Both the position numbers and the translations under genes were made by a program. 64,000 nt of DNA from Aliiroseovarius sp. Z3 (GTDB taxonomy: Bacteria; Pseudomonadota; Alphaproteobacteria; Rhodobacterales; Rhodobacteraceae): NCBI RefSeq assembly GCF_029105185.1, contig NZ_JAFMZK010000002.1:310001-374000 (forward strand). Reading direction: 5' to 3'. The notes below the pieces were generated by a model. The model searched no databases. It was not told the DNA's origin and saw nothing but the letters and a program-made list of their open reading frames with translations. Below are positions 30,643 to 39,715 of the stretch, in pieces. Every line of letters begins with the position of its first letter. Position 1 is the stretch's first letter.

Positions 30643-31128
30643 ATGGCCAATTCACAAAACAAAAAAGAGTTCGAACTGACCGGAAAGCACGTTCTGGCCA
30701 TCGTGGTCTCGGCCTTTGCGGTGATCATTGGGGTGAACGTCTTCATGGCTTATTCCGCCATTGGCACGTTTCCCGGGCTTGAGACCAAGAATTCCTATGT
30801 CGCAAGCCAGCAGTTTGACGCCCAAAAGGCCGCGCAAGAGGCATTGGGTTGGGATGTGACCGCCGAGGTGGATGGCGAAATGTTGGTCCTGAATATCAAG
30901 GACAAGGCCGGCGCGCCTGTCACGGTCAAGTCCATCTACGGTCTGTTTGGCCGTGCGACCCACGTGAACGAGGATCAGGAACCGTCATTCGCTCAGGGTT
31001 CCAACGGTGTCTATCTGGCGCAGGTTGGCCCACTGGGCGAGGGCAACTGGAACTTGCGTTTGAATGTGGTTGCCGAAGACGGCACCAATTTTCAAAGACG
31101 CATCCCGATTTTCATCTCGTCCAAATAG
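30643..31128 (+). CDS. ccoH: cbb3 oxidase assembly protein CcoH (FixH family)
   Basis: A 161-residue protein with a short cytoplasmic tail, one membrane helix (about residues 14-36, VLAIVVSAFAVIIGVNVFMAYSA) and a periplasmic beta-rich FixH domain. Relatives are needed for cbb3 assembly together with CcoI. Second gene in ccoGHIS, 3 bp after ccoG and 30 bp before ccoI. Confidence 0.93.
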   Translation: MANSQNKKEFELTGKHVLAIVVSAFAVIIGVNVFMAYSAIGTFPGLETKNSYVASQQFDAQKAAQEALGWDVTAEVDGEMLVLNIKDKAGAPVTVKSIYGLFGRATHVNEDQEPSFAQGSNGVYLAQVGPLGEGNWNLRLNVVAEDGTNFQRRIPIFISSK

Positions 31129-31158
31129 CCCGACCGACCGTCGATAAGGAACGTATCC

Positions 31159-33354
31159 ATGGCCACACCGATCTCTGCCTGCCCAGCTTGTGACGCAGCC
31201 CCGCTTGCTGAAGCGCAGGCCGGGAAAGGGTATCAGGGCAATGGGATGGAGGCGCAGCGCATTATGCTGTCTCTGCCTCAAATCTATTGTGCCGCCTGTA
31301 TTGCCGGTGTTGAACGCGGGCTTGCGGCGCAGCCGGGGGTTCGGGCGGCGCGGGTGAACCTGACCCTGAAACGCGCCACCGTGGATGTTGATCCGAACGT
31401 TGAGGCACAGACATTGGCGGATTATCTGACCGGGATCGGGTTTGAAGCCTACGAGCTTGATCCGGGGCAATTGACCTCGACCGCGACTGACAAGCAGGGC
31501 AAAGACCTGCTGATGCGGCTGGGCGTTGCGGGCTTTGCCATGATGAACGTCATGCTGCTAAGCGTTGCGGTCTGGTCGGGTGCGACCGATGCCACCCGTG
31601 ACCTGTTCCATTGGATCAGCGCGGCCATCGCAATTCCGACCATCGGGTTTTCAAGTCAGGTGTTCTTTCGCTCTGCTTGGTCCGCATTGCGGGTTGGTCG
31701 CCTGAACATGGACGTGCCAATTTCGCTGGCGATCCTGCTGGCGCTGGGCATGTCGCTTTATGAAACCATGCATTCAGGCGAACACGCCTATTTCGATGCT
31801 GCCCTGTCGCTGACCTTCTTCCTGTTGGCCGGACGGTATCTGGATTACCGCACCCGTGCGGTCGCACGATCGGCCGCTGAAGAACTTGCTGCCCTTGAAG
31901 TGCCGCGTGCCGCCCGTGTGGTTGCCGGACAGGCCGACGAGCAGGTGGCCGTGTCCGACCTGTCGTCCGGTGACATCGTGCGCGTGGTGCCCGGCGCCCG
32001 CGTGCCAGTGGACGGGATCGTCGTTACCGGGGAAAGTGAGCTTGACCGCTCGCTTTTGACCGGGGAAAGCCTGCCGGTTGCAGCGGCGCCCGATACCGTT
32101 GTGTCAGCCGGTGAGGTGAACCTGACCGGTCCACTGACCGTGCGCGTAACGGCGGCGGGACGCGACAGCTCCCTGCATCGCATGGCCGATCTTGTCGCCA
32201 TCGCGGAAACGGCCCGCAATCGATATACATCACTTGCCGACAAGGCGGCGGCAGTCTATGCGCCCGTGGTGCACTTGTTGGCTTTCGCCGCGTTTCTGTT
32301 CTGGTTCTGGTATTCTGGTGACTGGCGCATGGCGATGAATATCGCTGTCGCAACTTTGATCATCACCTGCCCGTGCGCCTTGGGCCTTGCAGTGCCCGCT
32401 GTGACCACAGCAGCGTCCGGGCGGCTGTTCAAACAAGGTATGTTGCTGAAATCCGCCACCGCCATGGAGCGGCTGGCCGAGGTCGACCACGTTGTCTTTG
32501 ACAAGACCGGCACCCTGACCGAGGGCAAGCCAGCAATGGACGACCTGACGCATTACAAGTCCCGCGACCTTGAAATCGCGCTGGCTTTGGCGGAAGGCTC
32601 AAGCCACCCCTTGGCGCAATCGCTTGTGCAGGCGACGCGCATGGCGGGCGTGCAACCCGCCGACGTGACCGGAGTTCACGAAGTTCCGGGCCGCGGCGTC
32701 GAAGGGAACTGGCAGGGCAAGATCGTTCGTTTGGGGCGTGCGGAATGGCTGGGCGCGAATGCGGTCGGGCAGACCGCAACCTATTTGTCGGTGTCAGGAG
32801 CCAAGCCGGTCGCGTTTACCTTTACCGATGCATTGCGGCCGGGCGTCGCCGAAGCCATCACAGCCTTGAAAACCAAAGGTATGGGCATCACGCTGATTTC
32901 CGGCGATGTGCCTGCCGCAGTGGCCGATATTGCAGGCCGTGTTGGCATCACCGAATGGGAAGCCGATACCTTGCCCGAAGAGAAGGCGGAATATGTCGCG
33001 CGTCTGGGGAAGTCCGGCAAGAAAGTTCTGATGGTTGGCGATGGGTTGAATGACACCGCTGCTCTTGCCGCCGCCCATGTCTCGATTTCGCCTGCATCGG
33101 CACTGGAAGCCGCGCGCGTGGTGTCTGATATTGTTCTGTTGGGCAAGTCGATGGAGCCACTGTCCGATGCGATTGACATGTCAAAAGCAGCGACACGCCG
33201 CATCAAAGAGAACTTTGCTATCGCGGCGGGTTACAACGCTATTGCGATCCCGATTGCCCTGATCGGGCTGGCCACACCGCTGGCGGCTGCGCTTGCCATG
33301 TCAACCTCGTCCGTGACAGTGTCTTTGAACGCATTGCGGCTGAAGAAAGGTTGA
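31159..33354 (+). CDS. ccoI: Copper-transporting P-type ATPase CcoI (FixI type)
   Basis: P1B-type ATPase that exports copper for cbb3 oxidase assembly. It has 731 residues. The N-terminal metal-binding domain shows CPAC at residues 8-11 and CAAC at 44-47. The membrane CPC motif is at 404-406, the phosphorylated Asp is D448 in DKTGT, followed by SSHPLAQ (HP motif) and GDGLNDTAAL. CcoI-type pumps work slowly and supply Cu-B rather than detoxify. It stands in the ccoGHIS operon, 3 bp ahead of ccoS. Confidence 0.95.
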   Translation: MATPISACPACDAAPLAEAQAGKGYQGNGMEAQRIMLSLPQIYCAACIAGVERGLAAQPGVRAARVNLTLKRATVDVDPNVEAQTLADYLTGIGFEAYELDPGQLTSTATDKQGKDLLMRLGVAGFAMMNVMLLSVAVWSGATDATRDLFHWISAAIAIPTIGFSSQVFFRSAWSALRVGRLNMDVPISLAILLALGMSLYETMHSGEHAYFDAALSLTFFLLAGRYLDYRTRAVARSAAEELAALEVPRAARVVAGQADEQVAVSDLSSGDIVRVVPGARVPVDGIVVTGESELDRSLLTGESLPVAAAPDTVVSAGEVNLTGPLTVRVTAAGRDSSLHRMADLVAIAETARNRYTSLADKAAAVYAPVVHLLAFAAFLFWFWYSGDWRMAMNIAVATLIITCPCALGLAVPAVTTAASGRLFKQGMLLKSATAMERLAEVDHVVFDKTGTLTEGKPAMDDLTHYKSRDLEIALALAEGSSHPLAQSLVQATRMAGVQPADVTGVHEVPGRGVEGNWQGKIVRLGRAEWLGANAVGQTATYLSVSGAKPVAFTFTDALRPGVAEAITALKTKGMGITLISGDVPAAVADIAGRVGITEWEADTLPEEKAEYVARLGKSGKKVLMVGDGLNDTAALAAAHVSISPASALEAARVVSDIVLLGKSMEPLSDAIDMSKAATRRIKENFAIAAGYNAIAIPIALIGLATPLAAALAMSTSSVTVSLNALRLKKG

Positions 33355-33357
33355 TCG

Positions 33358-33519
33358 ATGAACGTGCTGGTCTATCTGATCCCGGTCTCGCTTTTGTTGG
33401 GCGGTCTTGGGTTGGCTGCGTTTTTCTGGACCCTGAAAAGCGAGCAGTATGAGGATCCAGACGGCGACAGCCAACGTATTCTCAGCGATCGTTGGGACGA
33501 TGCGCCCCCCGAAGGTTAA
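33358..33519 (+). CDS. ccoS: cbb3 oxidase assembly protein CcoS
   Basis: A 53-residue single-helix membrane protein (MNVLVYLIPVSLLLGGLGLA..., then WTLKSEQYEDPDGDSQRIL). The xxSxQYEDPxGDxxRIL pattern right after the helix is the CcoS signature. In relatives it is required for insertion of haem b and Cu-B cofactors. Last gene of ccoGHIS, 3 bp after ccoI and only 7 bp from the convergent LuxR gene. Confidence 0.95.
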   Translation: MNVLVYLIPVSLLLGGLGLAAFFWTLKSEQYEDPDGDSQRILSDRWDDAPPEG

Positions 33520-33526
33520 AGACGGG

Positions 33527-34129
33527 TCATACCATCCCACGATCGCGCGCAATCATGGCGGCGTGCGTGCGATTGCGAGCGCCAAGTTTTCGGATCACCG
33601 ATCGCATGTGCATTTTCACGGTCACTTCCTGAATGCCGAACGTGTGCGCGATTTCCTTGTTTTGCTGACCGTCGCACAGAAGCGCCAAGATCTGCTCTTC
33701 GCGCCGCGACAACAGGCCTTCGTTTCCGGATTTCGACAGGCTTCCTTGTGGCAGCACGATAAGATCGCTGCGCCCCTGCGCCAAGGTCAGAGCCGCCTTC
33801 AGATCGGCGTTCGACAGGTGGGCAGGTATGCAACCGGTCACGCCAAGGCGCAACGCCTGTCGCGCAACGGTCAGTGTCGGGGCCTGCATCAAAAGCACCA
33901 CGCGCGCGTTCGGCCGCGCTTTGATCAGGCGCGTGATCGCTTTCAACCCTCCAAGGCCCGGCGTGCCAAAATCCACGGCCAGCAGCGGCCGATCAGATTT
34001 GTCAGGCATCAGCAGCTCTGCTTCGTGTAACGTCGTGCAGATTTGTAGCGGGGCGTCACCACCCAGCTGGAAAACAGATGTGAACCTGCGTTGGATGGCA
34101 AGGTCTTCTGTCATCAAAAGGATTTTCAC
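33527..34129 (-). CDS. LuxR/NarL-type response regulator with atypical receiver
   Basis: A 200-residue two-domain regulator. The N-terminal CheY-like domain (residues 1 to about 118) keeps an acidic pair (E8, D9) and a phospho-acceptor candidate D53 (LAVDFGTPGLGG). However, the conserved Thr/Ser of strand 4 falls in LLMQAPT and the conserved Lys of strand 5 (normally in the GYLxK pattern) is replaced in GCIPAHL. Signalling may thus be phosphorylation-independent. The C-terminal LuxR helix-turn-helix (about 133-200) has LSRREEQILALLCDGQQNKEIAHTFGIQEVTVKMHM. No sensor kinase lies next to it. Its target is unknown. Confidence 0.9.
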   Translation of the reverse strand: MKILLMTEDLAIQRRFTSVFQLGGDAPLQICTTLHEAELLMPDKSDRPLLAVDFGTPGLGGLKAITRLIKARPNARVVLLMQAPTLTVARQALRLGVTGCIPAHLSNADLKAALTLAQGRSDLIVLPQGSLSKSGNEGLLSRREEQILALLCDGQQNKEIAHTFGIQEVTVKMHMRSVIRKLGARNRTHAAMIARDRGMV

Positions 34130-34339
34130 AGCGGCGCTCCGCCTCGGAAATTGTGGCCGTCATGGCCATGACCGGTTTTTAGGGGCGCAACATTCGCACA
34201 GCGAGCGGTTAACGAACAGGTGTCACTAGGGATAGGTTTTTGGGCCAAAACCTGTCTGAAAGTGAGGGTGCGTGGCCAACCTCGCGCATTGTGCAAAGGA
34301 CCATGGTTACGGCAGGGCGCTGGCTAAGCTGCCGGGTGG

Positions 34340-34993
34340 TTAAGGCAGCACGTCCAAAACCGCCGGCCCCAAGGCATCAACGATCAGGGACACGCCCTCT
34401 GCCGTTGGGTGCAACCCGTCGGATTGCAGATATTGAAGCGCACCGTTTGCGGATCCCGCGGCCTCCGTCAACCCGGCCAGGAAACTGGGATACAGCGAAA
34501 CATCGTGGTCCTGTGCCAGACGCTCGAACACTTGTTCGAACTGTGCTTTGTAGGTCGCGCCGAAATTGGCAGGGCCCGGCATGCCGATCAGCAAGCTGGG
34601 CAGTTCACGCGCCGATAGCTCGGACAGAATGGCATCGAGATTTGAGTAGGTCGCTTGCGGATCAATACCGCGCAGCATGTCATTGGCCCCCAACGCCACC
34701 AGAACCACGTCGATGTCGTCGCTCAGAACCCATCCCAGTCGCGCCGCGCCCCCTGCCGTCGTATCGCCGGACACGCCCGCGTTAATAACGGTTGCGACCG
34801 TTCCGTGGTCGTTCAGCCATGCCTCAAGCTGGGGCACGAACCCTTCTTGCTGCGGCAACCCGTAGCCAGCAGTCAGGCTGTCCCCCAGTGCAAGCAGTGT
34901 GACCCCGTCTGCACGCGCTGCACCCGACAGCAATGCAATTGCCGCCAAGCACTTGAGAAACCAGTTCAAAACCCCATATCCACGTGACATCAT
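34340..34993 (-). CDS. SGNH/GDSL arylesterase (TesA-like)
   Basis: Exported SGNH-family esterase/lysophospholipase of 217 residues, related to the periplasmic thioesterase I/arylesterase TesA. A signal peptide ends near ARA-DG (residues 25-29). Block I is ALGDSLTAGYG with Ser39; the Gly and Asn blocks are NAGVSGDTT and LGANDM; the catalytic pair is in SDGLHPTAEG. It diverges from an ABC ATPase/permease pair with which it is often found in proteobacteria (tesA-ybbA-ybbP order). Confidence 0.93.
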   Translation of the reverse strand: MMSRGYGVLNWFLKCLAAIALLSGAARADGVTLLALGDSLTAGYGLPQQEGFVPQLEAWLNDHGTVATVINAGVSGDTTAGGAARLGWVLSDDIDVVLVALGANDMLRGIDPQATYSNLDAILSELSARELPSLLIGMPGPANFGATYKAQFEQVFERLAQDHDVSLYPSFLAGLTEAAGSANGALQYLQSDGLHPTAEGVSLIVDALGPAVLDVLP

Positions 34994-35020
34994 ATTGTTT
35001 TACCCCTTGCAGGATTTCCC

Positions 35021-35689
35021 ATGTCCGAGCCGATCATCAATTTGACCGACACCCGCCTAGCGCTTGGCCATAATGCCGGTCGGACCGAGATCCTCAAGGG
35101 TATAGACATGTCTGTGACAGCGGGCGAGACACTGGGTCTGACGGGGCCTTCGGGGTCGGGCAAGTCATCTCTCCTTATGGTGCTGGGCGGGCTTGAGCAG
35201 GCCAGCAGCGGCGGCGTGACCGTTCTGGGTCAGAACCTGAGCACGATGGGCGAAGACGATCTTGCCCGGTTCCGCAGGGATCATATGGGGGTGGTGTTCC
35301 AATCTTTCCATCTGATCCCGACCATGACTGCGTTGGAAAACGTGGCGACCCCTTTGGAACTGGCCGGTGCGCGGGACGCGTTCGAGCGGGCGGCGGAAGA
35401 ACTGCACGCTGTTGGATTGTCCCACCGGCTGGATCACTATCCAAGTCAGATGTCGGGTGGTGAACAGCAGCGCGTGGCGCTGGCCCGTGCGGCTGCCCCG
35501 CGCCCGGAAATCCTGTTGGCAGATGAACCGACCGGCAATCTGGACGGAAAGACCGGGGCGACGATCATGGATCTGTTGTTCGGGCTGCGAGACCGCCATG
35601 GCGCCACGCTGGTTCTTGTGACCCACGCGCCAGAGCTTGCCGAGCGGTGTGATCGCATCCTCCAGATTCAGGACGGGGTGCTTGTATGA
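35021..35689 (+). CDS. ABC transporter ATP-binding protein (YbbA/LolD-like)
   Basis: A 222-residue ABC ATPase of the MacB/LolD type. Walker A GPSGSGKS is at residues 42-49; the signature SGGEQQRVALARA, Walker B ILLADEPTGNLD and switch His (VTHAPE) are present. The final 4 bp overlap the permease start (ATGA), so the two form one exporter. The adjacency to a divergent tesA-like esterase matches the ybbA-ybbP locus of other proteobacteria, which has a proposed envelope role. Confidence 0.94.
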   Translation: MSEPIINLTDTRLALGHNAGRTEILKGIDMSVTAGETLGLTGPSGSGKSSLLMVLGGLEQASSGGVTVLGQNLSTMGEDDLARFRRDHMGVVFQSFHLIPTMTALENVATPLELAGARDAFERAAEELHAVGLSHRLDHYPSQMSGGEQQRVALARAAAPRPEILLADEPTGNLDGKTGATIMDLLFGLRDRHGATLVLVTHAPELAERCDRILQIQDGVLV

Positions 35690-38211
35690 TGCAAACGCTG
35701 AATATGGCGTTGCGTCTGGCCCGGCGCGAGATGCGCGGAGGTACGCGTGGATTTCGTATCTTTCTGGCCTGTCTGGTGCTGGGCGTCGCAGCGATTGCCG
35801 GTGTCGGCAGCGTGCGCGAGGGGCTACGGGCGGGGCTGGCTTCACAAGGCGCGGTCCTGTTGGGTGGCGATGCATCCGTATCGTTCACCTATCGTTTTGC
35901 CGATGACGCAGAGCTGACGCTGCTGACCTTAAAGAGCGACGCGATAAGCGTGCTGGCCGATTTCCGGTCCATGGCGGTTGTCGGCGACGACCGGGGATTG
36001 ACGCAGGTAAAGGCGGTGGACGATGCTTATCCACTTGTCGGGACAGTTGAACTGGATCCGCCGATCGCTCTTTCCACTGCGCTGGACGGGCAGGAGGGAT
36101 TGCCCGGTGCGGTTATGGATGATCTGCTGATCGACCGGCTGGGTCTGTCTCGTGGAGATATGTTTCAACTGGGTGATGTCGCATTCGTCTTGATGGCCGA
36201 ACTGGTGAAAGAACCTGACAACGCAAGCGGCGGCTTCGGTCTTGGACCACGCACCATTGTGCGTCGGGACGCTTTGGTGGGGTCCGGTCTGTTGACCGAG
36301 GGCACGTTGTTCAACAGTCATTACAAAATGCGTCTGGCCGAGGGCGAAAGCCTGAACACGCTCTATGCGGCCACGATGCCGACGTTGGAGCCCAACGGCG
36401 CGCGCTGGCAGGATGCCCGCAACGGCGCTCCAGGCATGCGACGACTGGTTGATCGGTTGGGCGCGTTCCTTGTTCTGGTCGGGCTGGCAGGGCTGACGGT
36501 CGGTGGCGTCGGCATCTCGGCGGCAGTGCGCGCGTATCTGGATGGTAAGACCAGTACAATTGCGATTTTGCGAGCGTTAGGTGCCACAAGATCAACCATT
36601 TTTCTTACATATTTCCTGCAAATCGGCGCTCTGACGATTATCGGTCTGCTGCTGGGCCTTTTTCTGGGGGCTGTCGTGCCTCTGGTGCTGGCGCCGTTTA
36701 TCGCGTCTGTGTTGCCAATCACGGCAGAGATCACGATCTATGCCCGCCCGCTGGCCGAGGCTGCTTTGTATGGCATTCTGGCCGCGCTTCTGTTCACTCT
36801 GTGGCCTTTGGCGCGCACTGAGGATGTGAAGGCGGCGGCCTTGTTTCGGGACGCAGCATTGGGCCGCGCTCGTCTGCCGCGTCCGTTGTTCGTCGGATTG
36901 TGTCTGGCCATTCTCGCGCTGTTGATCTGGTCTGCTGCCGCCCTTTCGGGTATGCCCCGCCTGGCGATGTGGAGTTTTATCGGTTTGGCCGGTGCCTTTG
37001 CTGCGCTGGTTCTGACCGGATTGGCGGTGCGCTGGATCGCCCGATGGGTGGGGCACCGCAAGGCGATACGCGGCTGGCCCACGCTCAGGATGGCCCTGGG
37101 CGCCGTTGGCGGGCCGGGGGGCGAAGCGGGTGCTGTGGTACTGTCGCTTGGCCTTGGTCTGGCGGTGCTGGCTGCGGTGGGTCAGATTGATAACAATCTG
37201 CGTGGTGCGATTGCGCGGGATCTGCCGGGGGTTGCCCCCAGCTTCTTTGTCGTGGACATCCAGCCCGACCAAATTGACGGTGTGAAAGCGCGTCTGGAAG
37301 ACGATCCGCTGGTCAGCCGGATCGATACAGCGCCCATGCTGCGCGGGATGATCACTAAAATCAACGACCGCCCGGCCCGCGAAGTCGCGGGCGGTCATTG
37401 GGTTGTGCGGGGGGATCGCGGCCTGACCTATTCGGCCACGCCCACACGCACCACCGTCGTCGAAGGCGAATGGTGGCCCGAAGACTATCAGGGTCCGCCC
37501 CAGATCAGCTTTGCCGCGGAAGAGGCGGAAGAGATGGGGATCGGCATCGGCGACAGCCTGACCGTCAATATTCTGGGGCGTGACATCACCGGAGAAATCA
37601 CCAGCCTGCGCGAGGTGGATTTCAGCCAGGCAGGGATGGGGTTTGTTATGACCCTGAACCCCTCGGCGTTGGCGGGGGCGCCGCACAGCCACATCGCGAC
37701 GATCTATTCCGAGGCAGCGGGCGAGGCGGCAATCCTGCGCGATCTTGGTCGGTCCTATCCGAATATCACGCTGATTTCGGTGCGGGATGCGATCACACAG
37801 GTGACAGGGATTATGGGGCAGGTGGCCGCCGCGATCACCTATGGCGCATTGGCAACTTTGCTGACGGGGTTCGTGGTGTTGATGGGGGCGGCGGCGGCGG
37901 GCGAGCGCGCGCGGACCTACGAAGCAGCAATGCTGAAAACGCTCGGGGCAACCCGGGCTGCGATCCTGATGAATTTTGCCATCCGATCGGCCGTGCTTGG
38001 CGCGGCGGCGGGGGCTGTCGCGGTGCTGGCGGGCGGGTTGGCCGGCTGGGCAGTGACCCATTATATCATGGAAGAACGGTTTGCTTTTGATGCCCCCAAC
38101 GCGCTTGCCATCGTGTCGGGCGGTGTGGTTGCGACAGTTCTGGCGGGGCTGTTCTATGCGTGGCGTCCGCTGTCGTCCCGCCCGGCGCGGGTGCTGCGTT
38201 CGCGGGAATGA
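35686..38211 (+). CDS. FtsX-like ABC transporter permease (YbbP family)
   Basis: An 841-residue integral membrane protein with one N-terminal helix, a large periplasmic domain, and two FtsX-type three-helix bundles (about residues 258-370 and 720-830) plus central helices. This ten-helix type VII-like layout is that of YbbP. Conserved signs are AILRALGATRSTIF in the first and AAMLKTLGATRAAIL in the second bundle, the coupling-helix segments that contact the ATPase. Partner of the upstream ATP-binding protein. Substrate unknown; lipoprotein or hydrophobic-compound export is plausible. Confidence 0.92.
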   Translation: MMQTLNMALRLARREMRGGTRGFRIFLACLVLGVAAIAGVGSVREGLRAGLASQGAVLLGGDASVSFTYRFADDAELTLLTLKSDAISVLADFRSMAVVGDDRGLTQVKAVDDAYPLVGTVELDPPIALSTALDGQEGLPGAVMDDLLIDRLGLSRGDMFQLGDVAFVLMAELVKEPDNASGGFGLGPRTIVRRDALVGSGLLTEGTLFNSHYKMRLAEGESLNTLYAATMPTLEPNGARWQDARNGAPGMRRLVDRLGAFLVLVGLAGLTVGGVGISAAVRAYLDGKTSTIAILRALGATRSTIFLTYFLQIGALTIIGLLLGLFLGAVVPLVLAPFIASVLPITAEITIYARPLAEAALYGILAALLFTLWPLARTEDVKAAALFRDAALGRARLPRPLFVGLCLAILALLIWSAAALSGMPRLAMWSFIGLAGAFAALVLTGLAVRWIARWVGHRKAIRGWPTLRMALGAVGGPGGEAGAVVLSLGLGLAVLAAVGQIDNNLRGAIARDLPGVAPSFFVVDIQPDQIDGVKARLEDDPLVSRIDTAPMLRGMITKINDRPAREVAGGHWVVRGDRGLTYSATPTRTTVVEGEWWPEDYQGPPQISFAAEEAEEMGIGIGDSLTVNILGRDITGEITSLREVDFSQAGMGFVMTLNPSALAGAPHSHIATIYSEAAGEAAILRDLGRSYPNITLISVRDAITQVTGIMGQVAAAITYGALATLLTGFVVLMGAAAAGERARTYEAAMLKTLGATRAAILMNFAIRSAVLGAAAGAVAVLAGGLAGWAVTHYIMEERFAFDAPNALAIVSGGVVATVLAGLFYAWRPLSSRPARVLRSRE

Positions 38212-38215
38212 TGGG

Positions 38216-38641
38216 TCAGCCGTGTGCCGCGCGATGTTCCTTGCGGATCACAAGTTTCAAGCCCGACCAGGTCTCGTCCACGGCACAGACCTTCACGTCA
38301 ACCAGCGTTGTTTTTAGGGCGGCATCGCGGATCACATCTTCGGTCATGTCCGTGGGCCGTTTTGACGCTTTCTTGGGCCATGAAATCCAGATCATCCCGT
38401 CCTTGTCCAGTGCTGCCAGAAGATTTGGCAACGCGGCCTCGAAGTCGGTTCGGCTGTCGGTGAACATGTGGATCAGGTCATAGGGACCGGTCAGCCCCCC
38501 GGCTGTGACGTCGTTCACCACGACGAAAGCGCGGCTTGTGACAAGATGGTCTTGGGTGGCAGGGCGGTTCAGCCATGCCACCCGTTGGCCGTCTTTCAGG
38601 CCGAGCTTCTTCGGCAAGGGTGTACCGGAATACCCTGTCAT
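38216..38641 (-). CDS. DUF3052 family protein
   Basis: A 141-residue protein with the DUF3052 pattern: MTGYSGTPLPKKLGLKDGQRVA at the N-terminus and DKDGMIWISWPKKASKRPTDMTEDVIRDAAL in the middle. No membrane segment or catalytic motif is recognised. It converges with the YbbP-like permease (stop-to-stop gap 4 bp). Confidence 0.87.
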   Translation of the reverse strand: MTGYSGTPLPKKLGLKDGQRVAWLNRPATQDHLVTSRAFVVVNDVTAGGLTGPYDLIHMFTDSRTDFEAALPNLLAALDKDGMIWISWPKKASKRPTDMTEDVIRDAALKTTLVDVKVCAVDETWSGLKLVIRKEHRAAHG

Positions 38642-38863
38642 TGGGGCAGGATATGTCCGCCCAAGCCGAATGCAAAATACAATCTTGCTCTACGCCGCGG
38701 CGAACAGTGGCGCCCTACAATGCTGAAGGCTGCGATCGGTCGGTTAGGATTGCGCCCACTCCATGGCTTGGGGGATGAAATCCATCAGCATTGCGATGAA
38801 CCAATGGTTAGCTTCGTTGCGCAAGGGGCAGGGCTGGACGTGCCAAATCCCGTCGGCAGGTGC

Positions 38864-38895
38864 CAAAAGAAATGGCCGCCCCGGCAAGGGCGGCC
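38864..38895 (-). terminator. Intrinsic terminator of sdhCDAB
   Basis: On the minus strand GGCCGCCC - TTGCCG - GGGCGGCC is followed by ATTTCTTTT; it starts 28 bp after the sdhB stop. Beyond it, 38642-38863 holds no supportable gene. Confidence 0.85.
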
Positions 38896-38923
38896 AACAT
38901 GATCGCGTGAGCTATTTCGCTGA

Positions 38924-39703
38924 TCAGAGCCTGCGTTCGACCATCATCTTCTTGATCGACGCAATGGCCTTGGCCGGGTTCAGACCTTTCGGACAGGTCT
39001 TGGCGCAGTTCATGATGGTGTGGCAGCGATACAGCTTGAACGGATCTTCCAGCTCGTCCAGACGCTCACCGGTGGCTTCGTCGCGTGAATCAATGATCCA
39101 GCGATACGCATGCAGAAGCGCGGCCGGTCCAAGATAGCGATCGCCGTTCCACCAATAGCTGGGGCACGAGGTCGAGCAGCTGGCGCACATGACGCATTCA
39201 TAAAGACCGTCCAGCTTCTTGCGGTCTTCGATGGACTGCTTCCACTCTTTCGCAGGGCGGTTGGTCTTGGTTTCCAGCCACGGCATGATCGAGGCGTGCT
39301 GCGCATAGAAATGCGTCAGGTCCGGGATCAGGTCGCGCACCACCGGCATGTGCGGCAGCGGATAGATCTTCACGTCGCCCTTGATCTCATCCATGCCATA
39401 AATACAGGCCAACGTGTTGATCCCGTCGATATTCATCGCACAAGACCCACAAATGCCTTCACGGCAGGATCGGCGGAAGGTCAGGGTCGGATCAATCTCG
39501 TTCTTGATCTTGATCAGCGCGTCCAGAACCATCGGGCCGCAGGTATCCATATCGACGAAATAGGTGTCGACACGCGGGTTTTCCCCGTCATCCGGTGTCC
39601 AGCGATAAATCTGGAACTTGCGCACGTTGGTTGCGCCTTCCGGTTTGGGCCATGTTTTGCCCGTGCGGATGGTCGAGTTCTTCGGAAGTCTGAATTGAAC
39701 CAT
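38924..39703 (-). CDS. sdhB: Succinate dehydrogenase iron-sulfur subunit
   Basis: Electron-transfer subunit of complex II. It has 259 residues with the 2Fe-2S motif [21 protein letters not shown], the 4Fe-4S motif [13 protein letters not shown] and the 3Fe-4S motif [17 protein letters not shown]. It starts 12 bp after sdhA and is the last gene of the operon, with a terminator 28 bp downstream. It links TCA-cycle succinate oxidation to ubiquinone reduction. Confidence 0.99.
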   Translation of the reverse strand: MVQFRLPKNSTIRTGKTWPKPEGATNVRKFQIYRWTPDDGENPRVDTYFVDMDTCGPMVLDALIKIKNEIDPTLTFRRSCREGICGSCAMNIDGINTLACIYGMDEIKGDVKIYPLPHMPVVRDLIPDLTHFYAQHASIMPWLETKTNRPAKEWKQSIEDRKKLDGLYECVMCASCSTSCPSYWWNGDRYLGPAALLHAYRWIIDSRDEATGERLDELEDPFKLYRCHTIMNCAKTCPKGLNPAKAIASIKKMMVERRL

Positions 39704-39715
39704 ATCGTGTCCTCC

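Noticed and set aside
34234-34253. Inverted repeat AGGTTTT / AAAACCT between the LuxR-type gene and the arylesterase gene as terminator or operator
   Set aside because: It lies about 90 bp from either gene, has no T-run, and its arms are low-complexity.
36592-38061. A 489-codon minus-strand frame within the YbbP-like permease gene
   Set aside because: Arg/Gln/His-rich product typical of a reverse-frame shadow; the plus-strand permease is clearly real.
38642-38863. Short plus-strand frames between the DUF3052 gene and the sdh terminator
   Set aside because: Composition and lack of ribosome sites or resemblance give no support for a gene.
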